From Hyphomicrobiales bacterium (GTDB taxonomy: Bacteria > Pseudomonadota > Alphaproteobacteria > Rhizobiales > Aestuariivirgaceae), in contig JAIBJH010000072.1 of NCBI GenBank assembly GCA_020029455.1, positions 1 to 10,611 of the forward strand: a stretch of 10,611 nt of DNA, read 5' to 3'. Made by a program: the position numbers and the translations under genes. Each line of letters begins with the position of its first letter. Position 1 is the first letter of the stretch. The notes beneath the pieces are model-generated. The model was given only the letters and a program-made list of their open reading frames with translations, was not told where the DNA came from and did not search any database. Of this stretch, positions 1 to 6,828 are shown one piece after another.

Positions 1-2
1 AG

Positions 3-1154
3 CAGCATGCCGTCTTTGGTTCGAAACTGGGATGGGAGCGTCCAAACTGGTTTACGAGGGCGGGAGACGAACAGCACGACATCTATTCCATGGGCCGCCA
101 GAACTGGTTCAGGACCGTTGGCGCCGAGCACAAGCATGTGCGTGAACACGCAGGCATCTTTGACCAGACCTCCTTCTCCAAATACGTCGTACGGGGAAAG
201 GGCGCTGCCGAAGCGCTGTCATGGCTCTGCGCCAACCGGATAGCGCGCGATGTGGGGAAGCTCACCTACACGCAATTGCTCAATTCTCGGGGCGGCATTG
301 AAGCCGATCTAACGGTCTCGCGGCTGTCGGAAAATGAATTCTATATCGTCACCGGCACAGGCTTCCGTACCCACGATCTCGGCTGGATGAAGGACAATGT
401 GCCGAAGGCAACTGACGTCGTTTTCGAGGACGTCACCGAATCCTATGCGACCCTGTCCCTCATGGGGCCGAAAGCGCGTGACGTTTTGGCAAAGGCAACC
501 CAAGACGATGTGAGCAATGCTGGATTTCCCTTCGGCCATGTGCGCGAGATCACCATCGCCAGGCACAGGCTGTGGGCCCTTCGCGTCACCTATGTGGGTG
601 AATTGGGCTGGGAATTGCATATGCCCATGACTGCCGCGGTGGATGTTTACGACCGCCTGATGAGCGCAGGGATCACGACGCAAGTTCAACCCGTGGGCTA
701 CCGCGCCCTTGAATCGCTCCGTCTCGAAAAAGGCTACCGGGCCTGGGGTTCAGACATCACGCCGAATGATACACCGCTAGAGGCGGGCCTCGGCTGGGCC
801 GTGAAGCTCAAGGGCAACGAAAACTTCCTGGGCCGTGACGCATTGCAGCAGAAACAAGGCCAATCCCTCAAGAAGCGTTTTGCTGGATTCATGGTTGACG
901 ATCCTGACGCCGTTCTGGTGGGCCGGGAAACCATCCTGCGCAACGGCGCGTTTGCGGGCTATCTCACCAGTGGCGGGTTCGGTTACACCATCGGCAAGTC
1001 CATCGGCTATGGCTATGTCCGCAACGAGACAGGCGTTAGCGACGCCGATCTTGTAGAAGGCCACTATGAACTTGTCATTGCCAACGAAACATATCCGGCG
1101 AAACTTGCTCTGGACGCTCCCTATGATCCAAAAAACCTGCGGGTGAAGGCCTGA
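3..1154 (+). CDS. FAD-dependent oxidoreductase with C-terminal GcvT domain (dimethylglycine/sarcosine dehydrogenase-like), 5'-truncated
   Basis: The reading frame is open from base 3, so the ATG at 90 is internal and the gene begins left of the window; 383 codons plus stop are visible. Before the ATG the frame reads FGSKLGWERPNWF, and it continues GRQNWF, then REHAGIFDQTSFSKY and LLNSRGGIEADLTV. All of these are landmarks of the folate-binding GcvT half of bacterial dimethylglycine and sarcosine dehydrogenases. The C-terminal part has the aminomethyltransferase signature ALESLRLEKGYR followed by DTPLEAGLGW. In this family an N-terminal FAD domain (here outside the window) oxidises an N-methyl group, and the GcvT domain passes the one-carbon unit to tetrahydrofolate. 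The protein should be soluble and cytoplasmic. It is the first visible gene of a sugar-type operon, with only 3 bp to the next start. The substrate cannot be read from sequence, and the context argues against plain choline or betaine breakdown. Confidence 0.88.
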   Translation, partial: QHAVFGSKLGWERPNWFTRAGDEQHDIYSMGRQNWFRTVGAEHKHVREHAGIFDQTSFSKYVVRGKGAAEALSWLCANRIARDVGKLTYTQLLNSRGGIEADLTVSRLSENEFYIVTGTGFRTHDLGWMKDNVPKATDVVFEDVTESYATLSLMGPKARDVLAKATQDDVSNAGFPFGHVREITIARHRLWALRVTYVGELGWELHMPMTAAVDVYDRLMSAGITTQVQPVGYRALESLRLEKGYRAWGSDITPNDTPLEAGLGWAVKLKGNENFLGRDALQQKQGQSLKKRFAGFMVDDPDAVLVGRETILRNGAFAGYLTSGGFGYTIGKSIGYGYVRNETGVSDADLVEGHYELVIANETYPAKLALDAPYDPKNLRVKA

Positions 1155-1157
1155 ACA

Positions 1158-2315
1158 ATGAAGATAAACGAAGCAACCGCAGCAACGGCCGATGCCGTGA
1201 AAAATGGTGCCTTCGCGGGTCGTGTTTGGCGCGAAGGAATTGGGCCATGTCTCATCGCCATCCGGCAGGGTTGGGCGGTGGATATCACATCAAAGACGCT
1301 GCCGACCATGCGTGATCTTTGCGAAGTGTCAGATCCAGTGAAAGCACTTAAGGATGCAAAAGGCGAAGAGATTGGGTTGATATCCGATCTCCTTGCAGGA
1401 AGGCAGAAGGGCGTGTCCATTCTGGCGCCTGTTGACCTCCAAGCCCTGAAGGCAGCCGGCGTGACCTTTGCCGTCAGCATGCTGGAGCGGGTGATAGAAG
1501 AAAAGGCGCGTGGCGATGCATCGCAAGCCGAAGCCATACGCAATGACATCACGCGTCTGATTGGAGACGATCTGTCCAAACTTGTTCCAGGTTCGCCGGA
1601 GGCCATGGCCCTCAAGCAATCCTTGATCGAACGCAAGGCTTGGTCACAGTATTTGGAAGTTGGAATTGGACCCGACGCTGAGATTTTCACCAAGTCGCAA
1701 GTGATGAGCGCCGTAGGCTTCGGCGCCGATATCGGCATTCACCCGATTTCCAAATGGAACAACCCTGAACCGGAAGCTGTGATCGTTGTTTCAAGCGCAG
1801 GTCGCATCGTGGGCGCGATGCTCGGCAATGACGTGAACCTGCGCGATGTGGAAGGGCGCTCGGCGCTGCTGCTCTCCAAGGCGAAGGATAACAATGCTTC
1901 GTGTTCCCTCGGTCCCTTCATCCGCTTTTTTGATGACAGCTTCACCTTGGCTGATGTGAGGTCGATGGAGATCGCGCTCGAGGTCGAAGGCGATGGCGGT
2001 TTCCATCTCAAGGGCCAAAGCAACATGAGCAAGATCAGCCGCAGTCCTGAGGCTCTCGCCGCCGCGACTTTGAACAAGCATCACCAGTATCCGGATGGAT
2101 TTGTGCTCTTTTGCGGTACATTGTTCGCGCCAACCCAGGATCGCGATGGCAAGGGACAAGGCTTCACCCATCACCATGGAGATGAGGTCAGCGTGATCAA
2201 CCCGTTGTTGGGAGCGCTTTACAATGTGGTTCACTCGACGGATACCTGTTCGCCTTGGACCTTCGGCACATCACATCTCATGCGCAATCTGGCTGGACGC
2301 GGCCTTTTGGCATGA
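1158..2315 (+). CDS. Fumarylacetoacetate hydrolase (FAH) family protein, probable 2-keto-3-deoxy-sugar-acid dehydratase/hydrolase
   Basis: A 385-residue protein. The C-terminal half (about 165-385) is an FAH-fold catalytic domain: E204 and E206 in NPEPEAVIVV and D225 in GNDVNLRD fit the family's divalent-metal ligands, and KAKDNNASCSLGP (241-253) fits the conserved loop after them. The tail has KHHQYPDGF, GTLFAP, GFTHHHGD and a WTFG near the end. Its length and layout resemble the bacterial subgroup that includes 2-keto-3-deoxy-D-xylonate/arabinonate dehydratase (XylX/KdaD type) rather than the short catechol-pathway hydrolases; that placement is from memory of the family. The likely substrate is a 2-keto-3-deoxy sugar acid, which fits the KdgK-like kinase that follows and overlaps it by 4 bp (ATGA). 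The start has a good ribosome binding site, GAAGG, 8 bp upstream, inside the end of the preceding gene. No 2-oxoglutarate semialdehyde dehydrogenase, the usual next step in the Weimberg route, is visible. Confidence 0.85.
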   Translation: MKINEATAATADAVKNGAFAGRVWREGIGPCLIAIRQGWAVDITSKTLPTMRDLCEVSDPVKALKDAKGEEIGLISDLLAGRQKGVSILAPVDLQALKAAGVTFAVSMLERVIEEKARGDASQAEAIRNDITRLIGDDLSKLVPGSPEAMALKQSLIERKAWSQYLEVGIGPDAEIFTKSQVMSAVGFGADIGIHPISKWNNPEPEAVIVVSSAGRIVGAMLGNDVNLRDVEGRSALLLSKAKDNNASCSLGPFIRFFDDSFTLADVRSMEIALEVEGDGGFHLKGQSNMSKISRSPEALAAATLNKHHQYPDGFVLFCGTLFAPTQDRDGKGQGFTHHHGDEVSVINPLLGALYNVVHSTDTCSPWTFGTSHLMRNLAGRGLLA

Positions 2316-3217
2316 ACCGCGTATTGTCCATCGGCGAATGCATGGTGCAGCTCCGCGAGGAGAGGAAAGGCAAATTCGCGCAGGGCTTCGGCGGTGACTC
2401 ACTCAATACCGCCGTTTATCTATCCCGCCTCGGTGTCAGCACGAGCTATCTCACCGCTCTTGGGGCAGACTCCTGGAGCGATGCCATGATCGCCCAGTGG
2501 AACAAGGAAGGCGTTGACACATCACTCGTGAAGCGCATCGCAGGCCGTATGCCCGGACTCTACATCATCCAGAATGAAGCCAGTGGTGAGCGCCACTTCT
2601 CCTACTGGCGCGATCGTTCGCCAGCACGTGAGGTTTTTGCGAAAGAAGACCAGGCGCTGGCCCAGGCCTTCCTGCAATTCGACCGTATATATTTCACGGG
2701 CGTATCACTTTCCCTTTACGGGCCGGAGGGCCGCGCCCGACTGTTTGACTATTTGCAGCGCGCAAATGATGCGGGAGCCTGGATTGTCTTTGACACAAAC
2801 TTCCGCCCGGCCGGATGGCCGGATGCAAAGGAAGCCGACCGTGCCTTCCGCCAGGCGATCGAGATGGCGGACATACTCTTTGCTTCCCATGAAGATATGA
2901 GTGGCGTCTTCGGCAAGTCGGGAGAAGCCTTGTTTAACATCGCACCCTGTGCCGAGAAGATTATGAAATTGCCGGATGCTTCCGCACGGCTGGTGTGGCG
3001 CAATCACGATGAGGTGGTGGCACCGCTTCCAGTCAAGAAGGTCGTGGACACAACTGCCGCAGGTGACAGTTTCGCGGCAGGTTATCTCGCAGCGCGCTTG
3101 GCCGGAAAATCACCCCTATTTGCAACGGGCATTGCCCACCGGCTGGCCAATATTGTGATTCAGCATCCGGGAGCCATCATACCGCGTAGCAAAATGCCCA
3201 AGGGAATTCTCAAATAG
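2312..3217 (+). CDS. kdgK: PfkB-family sugar kinase, 2-keto-3-deoxygluconate kinase-like
   Basis: A 301-residue PfkB kinase. Residues 1-45 (IGECMVQL, GFGGDSLNTAVYLSRLG), GLYIIQNEASGERHFSYWR at 82-100, FDTNFRP at 160-166, DTTAAGDSF at 246-254 and GAIIPR near the end all track E. coli KdgK closely. D252 is the expected catalytic base. The TAAGD variant of the usual TGAGD is normal for KdgK. The reaction would be ATP-dependent phosphorylation of 2-keto-3-deoxygluconate to KDPG, feeding the Entner-Doudoroff aldolase in the cytoplasm. I chose the ATG at 2312, which overlaps the previous stop as ATGA and gives the canonical N-terminus; an ATG at 2255 in the same frame would add 19 unlike residues inside the previous gene. 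There is no strong ribosome binding site, so translation is probably coupled to the FAH gene. The region before the DTTAAGD motif (MKLPDASARL) differs from the K-x-G pattern seen in E. coli. Confidence 0.88.
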   Translation: MNRVLSIGECMVQLREERKGKFAQGFGGDSLNTAVYLSRLGVSTSYLTALGADSWSDAMIAQWNKEGVDTSLVKRIAGRMPGLYIIQNEASGERHFSYWRDRSPAREVFAKEDQALAQAFLQFDRIYFTGVSLSLYGPEGRARLFDYLQRANDAGAWIVFDTNFRPAGWPDAKEADRAFRQAIEMADILFASHEDMSGVFGKSGEALFNIAPCAEKIMKLPDASARLVWRNHDEVVAPLPVKKVVDTTAAGDSFAAGYLAARLAGKSPLFATGIAHRLANIVIQHPGAIIPRSKMPKGILK

Positions 3218-3226
3218 GAACCGTCG

Positions 3227-3688
3227 ATGCTTAAGAACCTAGATCCAATGTTGAATGCCGATGTTCTGCACGCCCTGCGCTCCATGGGCCATGGTGACGA
3301 CGTCATTGTCTGCGACACCAATTTCCCTGCGGATTCTGTTGCGCGTCAGACTACTTATGGCAAGTTGCTGCACATTGATGCAGGCGCAGCCCGCACCGTA
3401 CGCGCCGTTCTCTCTGTCATGCCGCTCGATACATTTGTGGAGGATGCAGCTCTTCGCATGGAGGTCGTCGGCAAGCCCAAGGAAATCTTGCCAGTAGCGC
3501 AGGAGGTCCAGGCCGAGATCGACAGGGCGGAAGGAAAGTCCTGGCCCCTGGGTTCCATCGAGCGCTTCGCCTTCTATGAGCGCGCCAAGAAATCCTACTG
3601 CGTCATCCAGTCGGCCGAGCGGCGTTTCTATGGCTGTTTCATTTTCAAGATGGGCGTCATTGCACCCGACGCAAAGCTGGGATCCTGA
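3227..3688 (+). CDS. RbsD/FucU-family sugar mutarotase
   Basis: A 153-residue protein that aligns along its whole length with the RbsD/FucU family and looks closer to FucU. Evidence is MGHGDDVIVCD near 20-30, with H22 in the position of the family's active-site histidine; RFAFYERAKKSYCVIQSAER at 113-132, which mirrors the FucU segment; and Y135 followed by G136. Enzymes of this family interconvert alpha and beta anomers (fucose) or pyranose and furanose forms (ribose), usually as cytoplasmic homo-oligomers. It starts 9 bp after the kinase stop, with AGGA overlapping that stop codon and 7 bp of spacing. Being followed at 3 bp by a ribokinase suggests that it supplies the correct ring form to that kinase, even though its sequence leans to the FucU side. 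The sugar itself cannot be assigned. Confidence 0.88.
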   Translation: MLKNLDPMLNADVLHALRSMGHGDDVIVCDTNFPADSVARQTTYGKLLHIDAGAARTVRAVLSVMPLDTFVEDAALRMEVVGKPKEILPVAQEVQAEIDRAEGKSWPLGSIERFAFYERAKKSYCVIQSAERRFYGCFIFKMGVIAPDAKLGS

Positions 3689-3691
3689 GCC

Positions 3692-4621
3692 ATGGCGAAG
3701 GAAGGTGTTGCGATCCTCGGCATCTATGTGGCGGACCTTGCTTTCACCGCGAAGCGCCAACCCGTCATGGGCGAAACGCTTTTGGGCGCGAAGTTTGCCT
3801 TGGGCCCGGGTGGCAAGGGCTCGAACCAGTCAGTCGCCGCAGTGCGTGCCGGTGGCAAAGTCACTTTTATCAGCAAGGTCGGCAAGGACAATTTTGGGGA
3901 TGCAGCACTTGCCATGTATGCGCGCGAAGGAATCAGTTCTCATGTGGAGCAACTCTCTGATGCCTCCACAGGCGCTGCCTACATCTTTCTGGAAGAAGGC
4001 ACAGGCAACAACGCCATCATCGTGGTGCCCGGCGCTGCTGACAGGATCACAGTGGCGGATGTAGAGAAGAATGCTGATGTCATCCGCAACTCCAGGGTCT
4101 TCATGACCCAGCTTGAAGTTCCCCTTTCCACCGGAATGCGGGCACTGGAAATCGCCCGCGATGCAGGGACCATAACCATCCTCAACACCGCGCCTTTCGT
4201 GCCGATCGATGACGCAATGCTGCGGCTTGCGGACTTTGCAACCCCAAATGAAAGCGAAGCTTCGGCTCTAACCGGTGTTGAAGTGAGGGATCTGGACACG
4301 GCCCGCAAGGCAGCCGATGTCCTTCTGAAGAAGGGTGCGGCGGCAGCGCTTATAACACTTGGCTCGCAGGGCTCCCTTCTGCATTCCGCAAGCGGGTCCA
4401 CTCACATACCAGCCTTCGCAGCTGGTCCAGTTGTCGACACCACTGGCGCCGGGGATGCCTTCAACGGCGGGTTTGCAACGGCACTGTCCCTTGGAACGAT
4501 GCCCCTGGCAGCGGCCCGATTTGGCAGTGCGACGGCTGGGATTTCCGTCACCCGCCCAGGCACCGCGCCTTCGATGCCAAATCGCGAAGAAATATTGAAT
4601 CTGTTGGCTTTATCGGCTTGA
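3692..4621 (+). CDS. rbsK: Ribokinase
   Basis: A 309-residue PfkB-family kinase of the ribokinase branch. It has the sugar-binding glycine motif GPGGKGSNQ (38-46), NTAP (165-168), the TPNESEA segment (184-190) and the PfkB signature DTTGAGDAFNGG (249-260) with D255 as catalytic base. The reaction expected is ATP-dependent phosphorylation of ribose (or a related pentose) at O5. The length is normal for the family. The ATG at 3692 lies 3 bp after the RbsD/FucU stop, with only a weak GGGA upstream, so coupled translation is likely. It is the last gene of the operon; a 61-bp gap follows without an evident terminator. A second PfkB kinase in the same operon (KdgK-like) shows that two different sugar intermediates are phosphorylated. 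Confidence 0.9.
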   Translation: MAKEGVAILGIYVADLAFTAKRQPVMGETLLGAKFALGPGGKGSNQSVAAVRAGGKVTFISKVGKDNFGDAALAMYAREGISSHVEQLSDASTGAAYIFLEEGTGNNAIIVVPGAADRITVADVEKNADVIRNSRVFMTQLEVPLSTGMRALEIARDAGTITILNTAPFVPIDDAMLRLADFATPNESEASALTGVEVRDLDTARKAADVLLKKGAAAALITLGSQGSLLHSASGSTHIPAFAAGPVVDTTGAGDAFNGGFATALSLGTMPLAAARFGSATAGISVTRPGTAPSMPNREEILNLLALSA

Positions 4622-4625
4622 ACCC

Positions 4626-4653
4626 TTGCGGACGGCCCGTTGCAACCCTATGT
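4626..4653 (+). promoter_or_regulatory. Possible sigma70-like promoter for the TerC-family gene
   Basis: TTGCGG (4626-4631) and CTATGT (4648-4653) are separated by 16 bp, a spacing and sequence tolerated by alphaproteobacterial housekeeping promoters. Transcription would begin near 4660, about 23 bp before the GTG start. The 61-bp gap is too short for a yybP-ykoY manganese riboswitch, which often precedes members of this family. Short elements like this occur by chance, so the call is weak. Confidence 0.25.
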
Positions 4654-4682
4654 GACCAGAAATCCCAAATTCAGAGGAAATT

Positions 4683-5345
4683 GTGTTCGAAAGTCTGCTG
4701 ACAAGTGAAGGTTTGTTCGCGCTTGGTCAGGTCATTATGATCGACCTTGTGCTTGCCGGCGACAACGCCATCGTCATTGGTCTGGCCGCTGCCGGCCTGC
4801 CCAAGGACCAGAGAAACAAGGCCATTCTTGTAGGCATAGCTGCGGCTACGGTGCTGCGCATCGTGTTTGCCATGCTGACAACTCAGCTCATGGCTGTCTT
4901 GGGGCTGCTCCTTATGGGCGGCATCCTCCTTCTCTGGGTCTGCTGGAAGATGTGGCGCGAGATCCGCGATGGCGGCGCTGAAGCAGAAGCGGTCGAGGCC
5001 CTTTCCGACGAAGATATCAACAAGGACGGGACCGTGGCCCGCACCGTGCCACGCAAGACGTTTTCACAGGCGGCCCTGCAGATTGTGGTGGCAGACGTTT
5101 CCATGTCGCTGGACAATGTGCTGGCTGTGGCGGGCGCAGCGCGGGAACATCCCTCCGTCCTCATCATTGGCCTCGCGCTGTCTATTGCGTTGATGGGCCT
5201 AGCCGCATCCATGATCGCAAGACTGCTGCAGAAGCACCGCTGGATTGCCTATGTGGGCCTGCTCACAATCGTCTATGTGGCCCTGCGTATGATATATGAG
5301 GGTCTCATTGAAATCTGGCCGCACATGGTGGCGGCACTGGCCTGA
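4683..5345 (+). CDS. TerC/YjbE-family integral membrane protein, putative metal (Mn2+) exporter
   Basis: A 220-residue membrane protein with the two diagnostic repeats of the TerC family: DLVLAGDNAIVIG at 21-33 and DVSMSLDNVLAVAG at 138-151. The paired aspartates (D21/D27, D138/D144) sit in membrane helices in this family. Hydrophobic segments lie around 10-38, 46-90 (probably two helices), 128-152, 158-182 and 187-207. A charged loop rich in acidic residues (92-125) separates the two halves. Members of the YjbE/Alx/TerC group have been linked to manganese efflux and metal loading of exported enzymes; which applies here is unknown. The start is GTG, with AGAGGA at 4673-4678 as ribosome binding site. 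The stop abuts that of the next gene on the other strand with no spacer. Confidence 0.88.
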   Translation: MFESLLTSEGLFALGQVIMIDLVLAGDNAIVIGLAAAGLPKDQRNKAILVGIAAATVLRIVFAMLTTQLMAVLGLLLMGGILLLWVCWKMWREIRDGGAEAEAVEALSDEDINKDGTVARTVPRKTFSQAALQIVVADVSMSLDNVLAVAGAAREHPSVLIIGLALSIALMGLAASMIARLLQKHRWIAYVGLLTIVYVALRMIYEGLIEIWPHMVAALA

Positions 5346-6020
5346 TCAGGACTGCGGAAGCTGTTTCTTGCCGTCCGGCTGCGGGAGCGCTGCTTCAGGC
5401 CTGAAGGCACGCCGCATCCACGCGACATCTGGCGCATCCCAGTTGGGATTATTTCCGCAGACCATATCGAAAAATGCCACCGCATTGGCGGGGCTGTCTG
5501 CCGCATTCTCGCGGAATGAATCCCAGAAGGCCGGATCGTCGGCTAGCGCCTCGGTCGGCGGCTCCATGTCACCCATTTCAAGTAGGATGGCGGACGCAAC
5601 CGACAGGCAGAAGCTGGTATAGGCATAGCCTTCGGGCCAGCGCGACAACGGGTGAGAATCAGAAACCGGTGGGCTTTCCTGTAGGCGGATGGTCTTCAAA
5701 GGCTTTGCAGCAATGAGTTCCTTCAGCATCAGGCCCGCGGCATAAATCACAAAATCATGACGGTTGAGCGCGGCCAAATGTTTGGTCGCATCAAAGTGCT
5801 GGCGCCATCGTGCGAAGGCCTCGGCCAGCGAGGCGTGATCGACTTCCGAAGAAAGTCCCGTTCCCTTGAAAACAAGATCAAGATTGCGCTCGAAGGTACG
5901 GAGAATCGTGCGAAAGCGCCGGGCCTCGTGAGAAAGGTCCGGAGTCGCTGAAATTTCATTTTTGAGTGGTAACTCCATGACCGCATTTTCGCTTGACCAT
6001 CGCCCCCCTGCAAGGCTCAA
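5346..6020 (-). CDS. Unrecognised protein, 224 residues
   Basis: I do not recognise this protein. It appears soluble, with no signal peptide or clear transmembrane segment. The N-terminal third is charged and probably helical (FRTILRTFERNLDLVF, LAEAFARWRQHF), followed by a hydrophobic helix at DFVIYAAGLMLKELI, a proline-rich stretch, HPLSRWPEGYAYTSF and a tryptophan-rich C-terminal part (NPNWDAPDVAWMRRAFRP). The motif-like HPLSRWPEGYAYT and the steady open frame at local codon usage argue for a real gene. The start is uncertain: TTG at 6020 has GAGG at 6025-6028 with 4 bp spacing, while an ATG at 5978 (14 codons in) has no obvious ribosome binding site. It is divergent from the gene at 6043 across 22 bp and ends directly against the TerC-family gene. 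Confidence 0.72.
   Translation of the reverse strand: MSLAGGRWSSENAVMELPLKNEISATPDLSHEARRFRTILRTFERNLDLVFKGTGLSSEVDHASLAEAFARWRQHFDATKHLAALNRHDFVIYAAGLMLKELIAAKPLKTIRLQESPPVSDSHPLSRWPEGYAYTSFCLSVASAILLEMGDMEPPTEALADDPAFWDSFRENAADSPANAVAFFDMVCGNNPNWDAPDVAWMRRAFRPEAALPQPDGKKQLPQS
5994..6005 (+). repeat. Direct repeat TGACCATCGCCC, copy 1
   Basis: An exact 12-bp copy of the sequence at 6044-6055, offset by exactly 50 bp. This copy lies in the first codons of the minus-strand gene. The pair brackets the divergent start region and could be an operator pair; it could also be chance. Confidence 0.35.
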
Positions 6021-6042
6021 ATTGCCTCGGAGTTAAGTCCAC
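6021..6042. promoter_or_regulatory. 22-bp divergent start region with back-to-back ribosome binding sites
   Basis: If the chosen starts are right, only 22 bp separate the two divergent genes. The gap holds GAGG on the minus strand (6025-6028) and GGAG on the plus strand (6029-6032), side by side. There is no room for either promoter in the gap, so each promoter would lie inside the opposite gene or the true starts lie further in. I see no convincing -35/-10 pair. Confidence 0.4.
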
Positions 6043-6828
6043 ATGACCATCGCCCTTCGAACCGCCGACTCAATGATTGCCCACGCTATTTGCATGGCTG
6101 CAGGCCTCCGTGATGGCCTCAGGACAGCACAATTCTACGCCCGCGACCTGGCGCGAGCGGACAGCGGTGGCGGCGTGCCCGCCAATCAGCCGACCTTGCT
6201 GTCGAGCACCGTTGCCGGGGCCGCCCGGCTGGTGGATTGGCTGTTGAATAAGGGGGCGGAATGGTCGGTACGGCTGCTGGCGCCCCACTGGCGCGACCTG
6301 CCTTCGCCATTCACGCCCGGCATGCGTGCCGAAGTGTTGAGGGCAATCCGCGAAAACAGGCTGGAAATGACCTCTCTTTTTACAGCCTATTTCTTCCGCG
6401 CGGCGCGCCACATCCTCGATGGCGCAACCGTAGGGCCCAACCTGGTGTTGGAGCACCGGATTGACGCTGCCCGCCGCTTGATGGCCGCCGAAGGAATTGC
6501 CGCCTCTCCCGATTCACCCGCACGAACCCTCGGCACAGCCTTGCTCCATCTTGTTGAGGCGGATCCCATCGTGAAGGTTGGCGAGGCAAAGCCCGACCAT
6601 GTTTCTCTCGCCGGCCCCGACTTCAATCTCCCGGTCATGGCAACGGCGTGTCTTGCCCTGTTGCTGGCGGAAGAGGGGAAGCCTCTCGAAACCTTGGATG
6701 AAGACGAATTTTTCGCCATCACAAGCGCGCTTCTTGCACCGCGCCTTCCAGGCCTCGCAGAAGCCGTTGCGCGCCGCGATGCAAACGCTCTTGCTGAGCA
6801 CCTGACGGCAGTCCGTAATCTCTATTAA
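6043..6828 (+). CDS. Unrecognised protein, 261 residues
   Basis: I do not recognise this protein. It is rich in alanine and leucine and reads as mostly helical, with no signal peptide and no segment hydrophobic enough to be a sure membrane helix. Possible landmarks are LVDWLLNKGAEWSVRLLAPHW (around 63-83), FTAYFFRAARHILDGA (around 113-128) and a C-terminal acidic turn, ETLDEDEFFAITSALL. The ATG at 6043 has GGAG 10 bp upstream, a rather long spacing; ATG 6073 has no ribosome binding site. Its TAA stop directly abuts the stop of the dehydrogenase E2 gene on the other strand. It forms a divergent pair with the gene ending at 5346, so a shared function or shared control is possible but is not shown by sequence. 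Confidence 0.72.
   Translation: MTIALRTADSMIAHAICMAAGLRDGLRTAQFYARDLARADSGGGVPANQPTLLSSTVAGAARLVDWLLNKGAEWSVRLLAPHWRDLPSPFTPGMRAEVLRAIRENRLEMTSLFTAYFFRAARHILDGATVGPNLVLEHRIDAARRLMAAEGIAASPDSPARTLGTALLHLVEADPIVKVGEAKPDHVSLAGPDFNLPVMATACLALLLAEEGKPLETLDEDEFFAITSALLAPRLPGLAEAVARRDANALAEHLTAVRNLY
6044..6055 (+). repeat. Direct repeat TGACCATCGCCC, copy 2
   Basis: Second exact copy of the 12-bp sequence at 5994-6005. It overlaps the start codon of the plus-strand gene at 6043, so a protein bound here would block translation initiation or early transcription of that gene. Confidence 0.35.

Noticed and set aside
90..1154. Treating the first gene as complete from the ATG at 90
   Set aside because: The frame is open to the window edge and the residues before the ATG match the conserved start of the GcvT half of this family, so the gene is truncated by the window.
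1121..1738. Minus-strand open frame of 205 codons opposite the FAH-family gene
   Set aside because: It is antisense to a well-supported gene, serine- and arginine-rich in the way of shadow frames, and has no recognisable motif.
2809..2824. Tandem 8-bp repeat GGCCGGAT in the kinase gene
   Set aside because: Two copies only, in frame with ordinary codons of a variable loop; no sign of a functional repeat.
4626..4645. Terminator after the ribokinase gene
   Set aside because: Only short pairings (TTGC with GCAA, ACGG with CCGT around one base) and no run of T follow.
4622..4682. yybP-ykoY manganese riboswitch before the TerC-family gene
   Set aside because: The gap is 61 bp, too short for that riboswitch, and no matching fold or conserved loop was seen.
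5393..5406. A 14-bp perfect palindrome, CTTCAGGCCTGAAG
   Set aside because: It lies inside the coding sequence of the 224-codon gene, leaves only a 4-base loop and short stem if folded, has no U-tract, and about one such palindrome is expected by chance in a window of this size.
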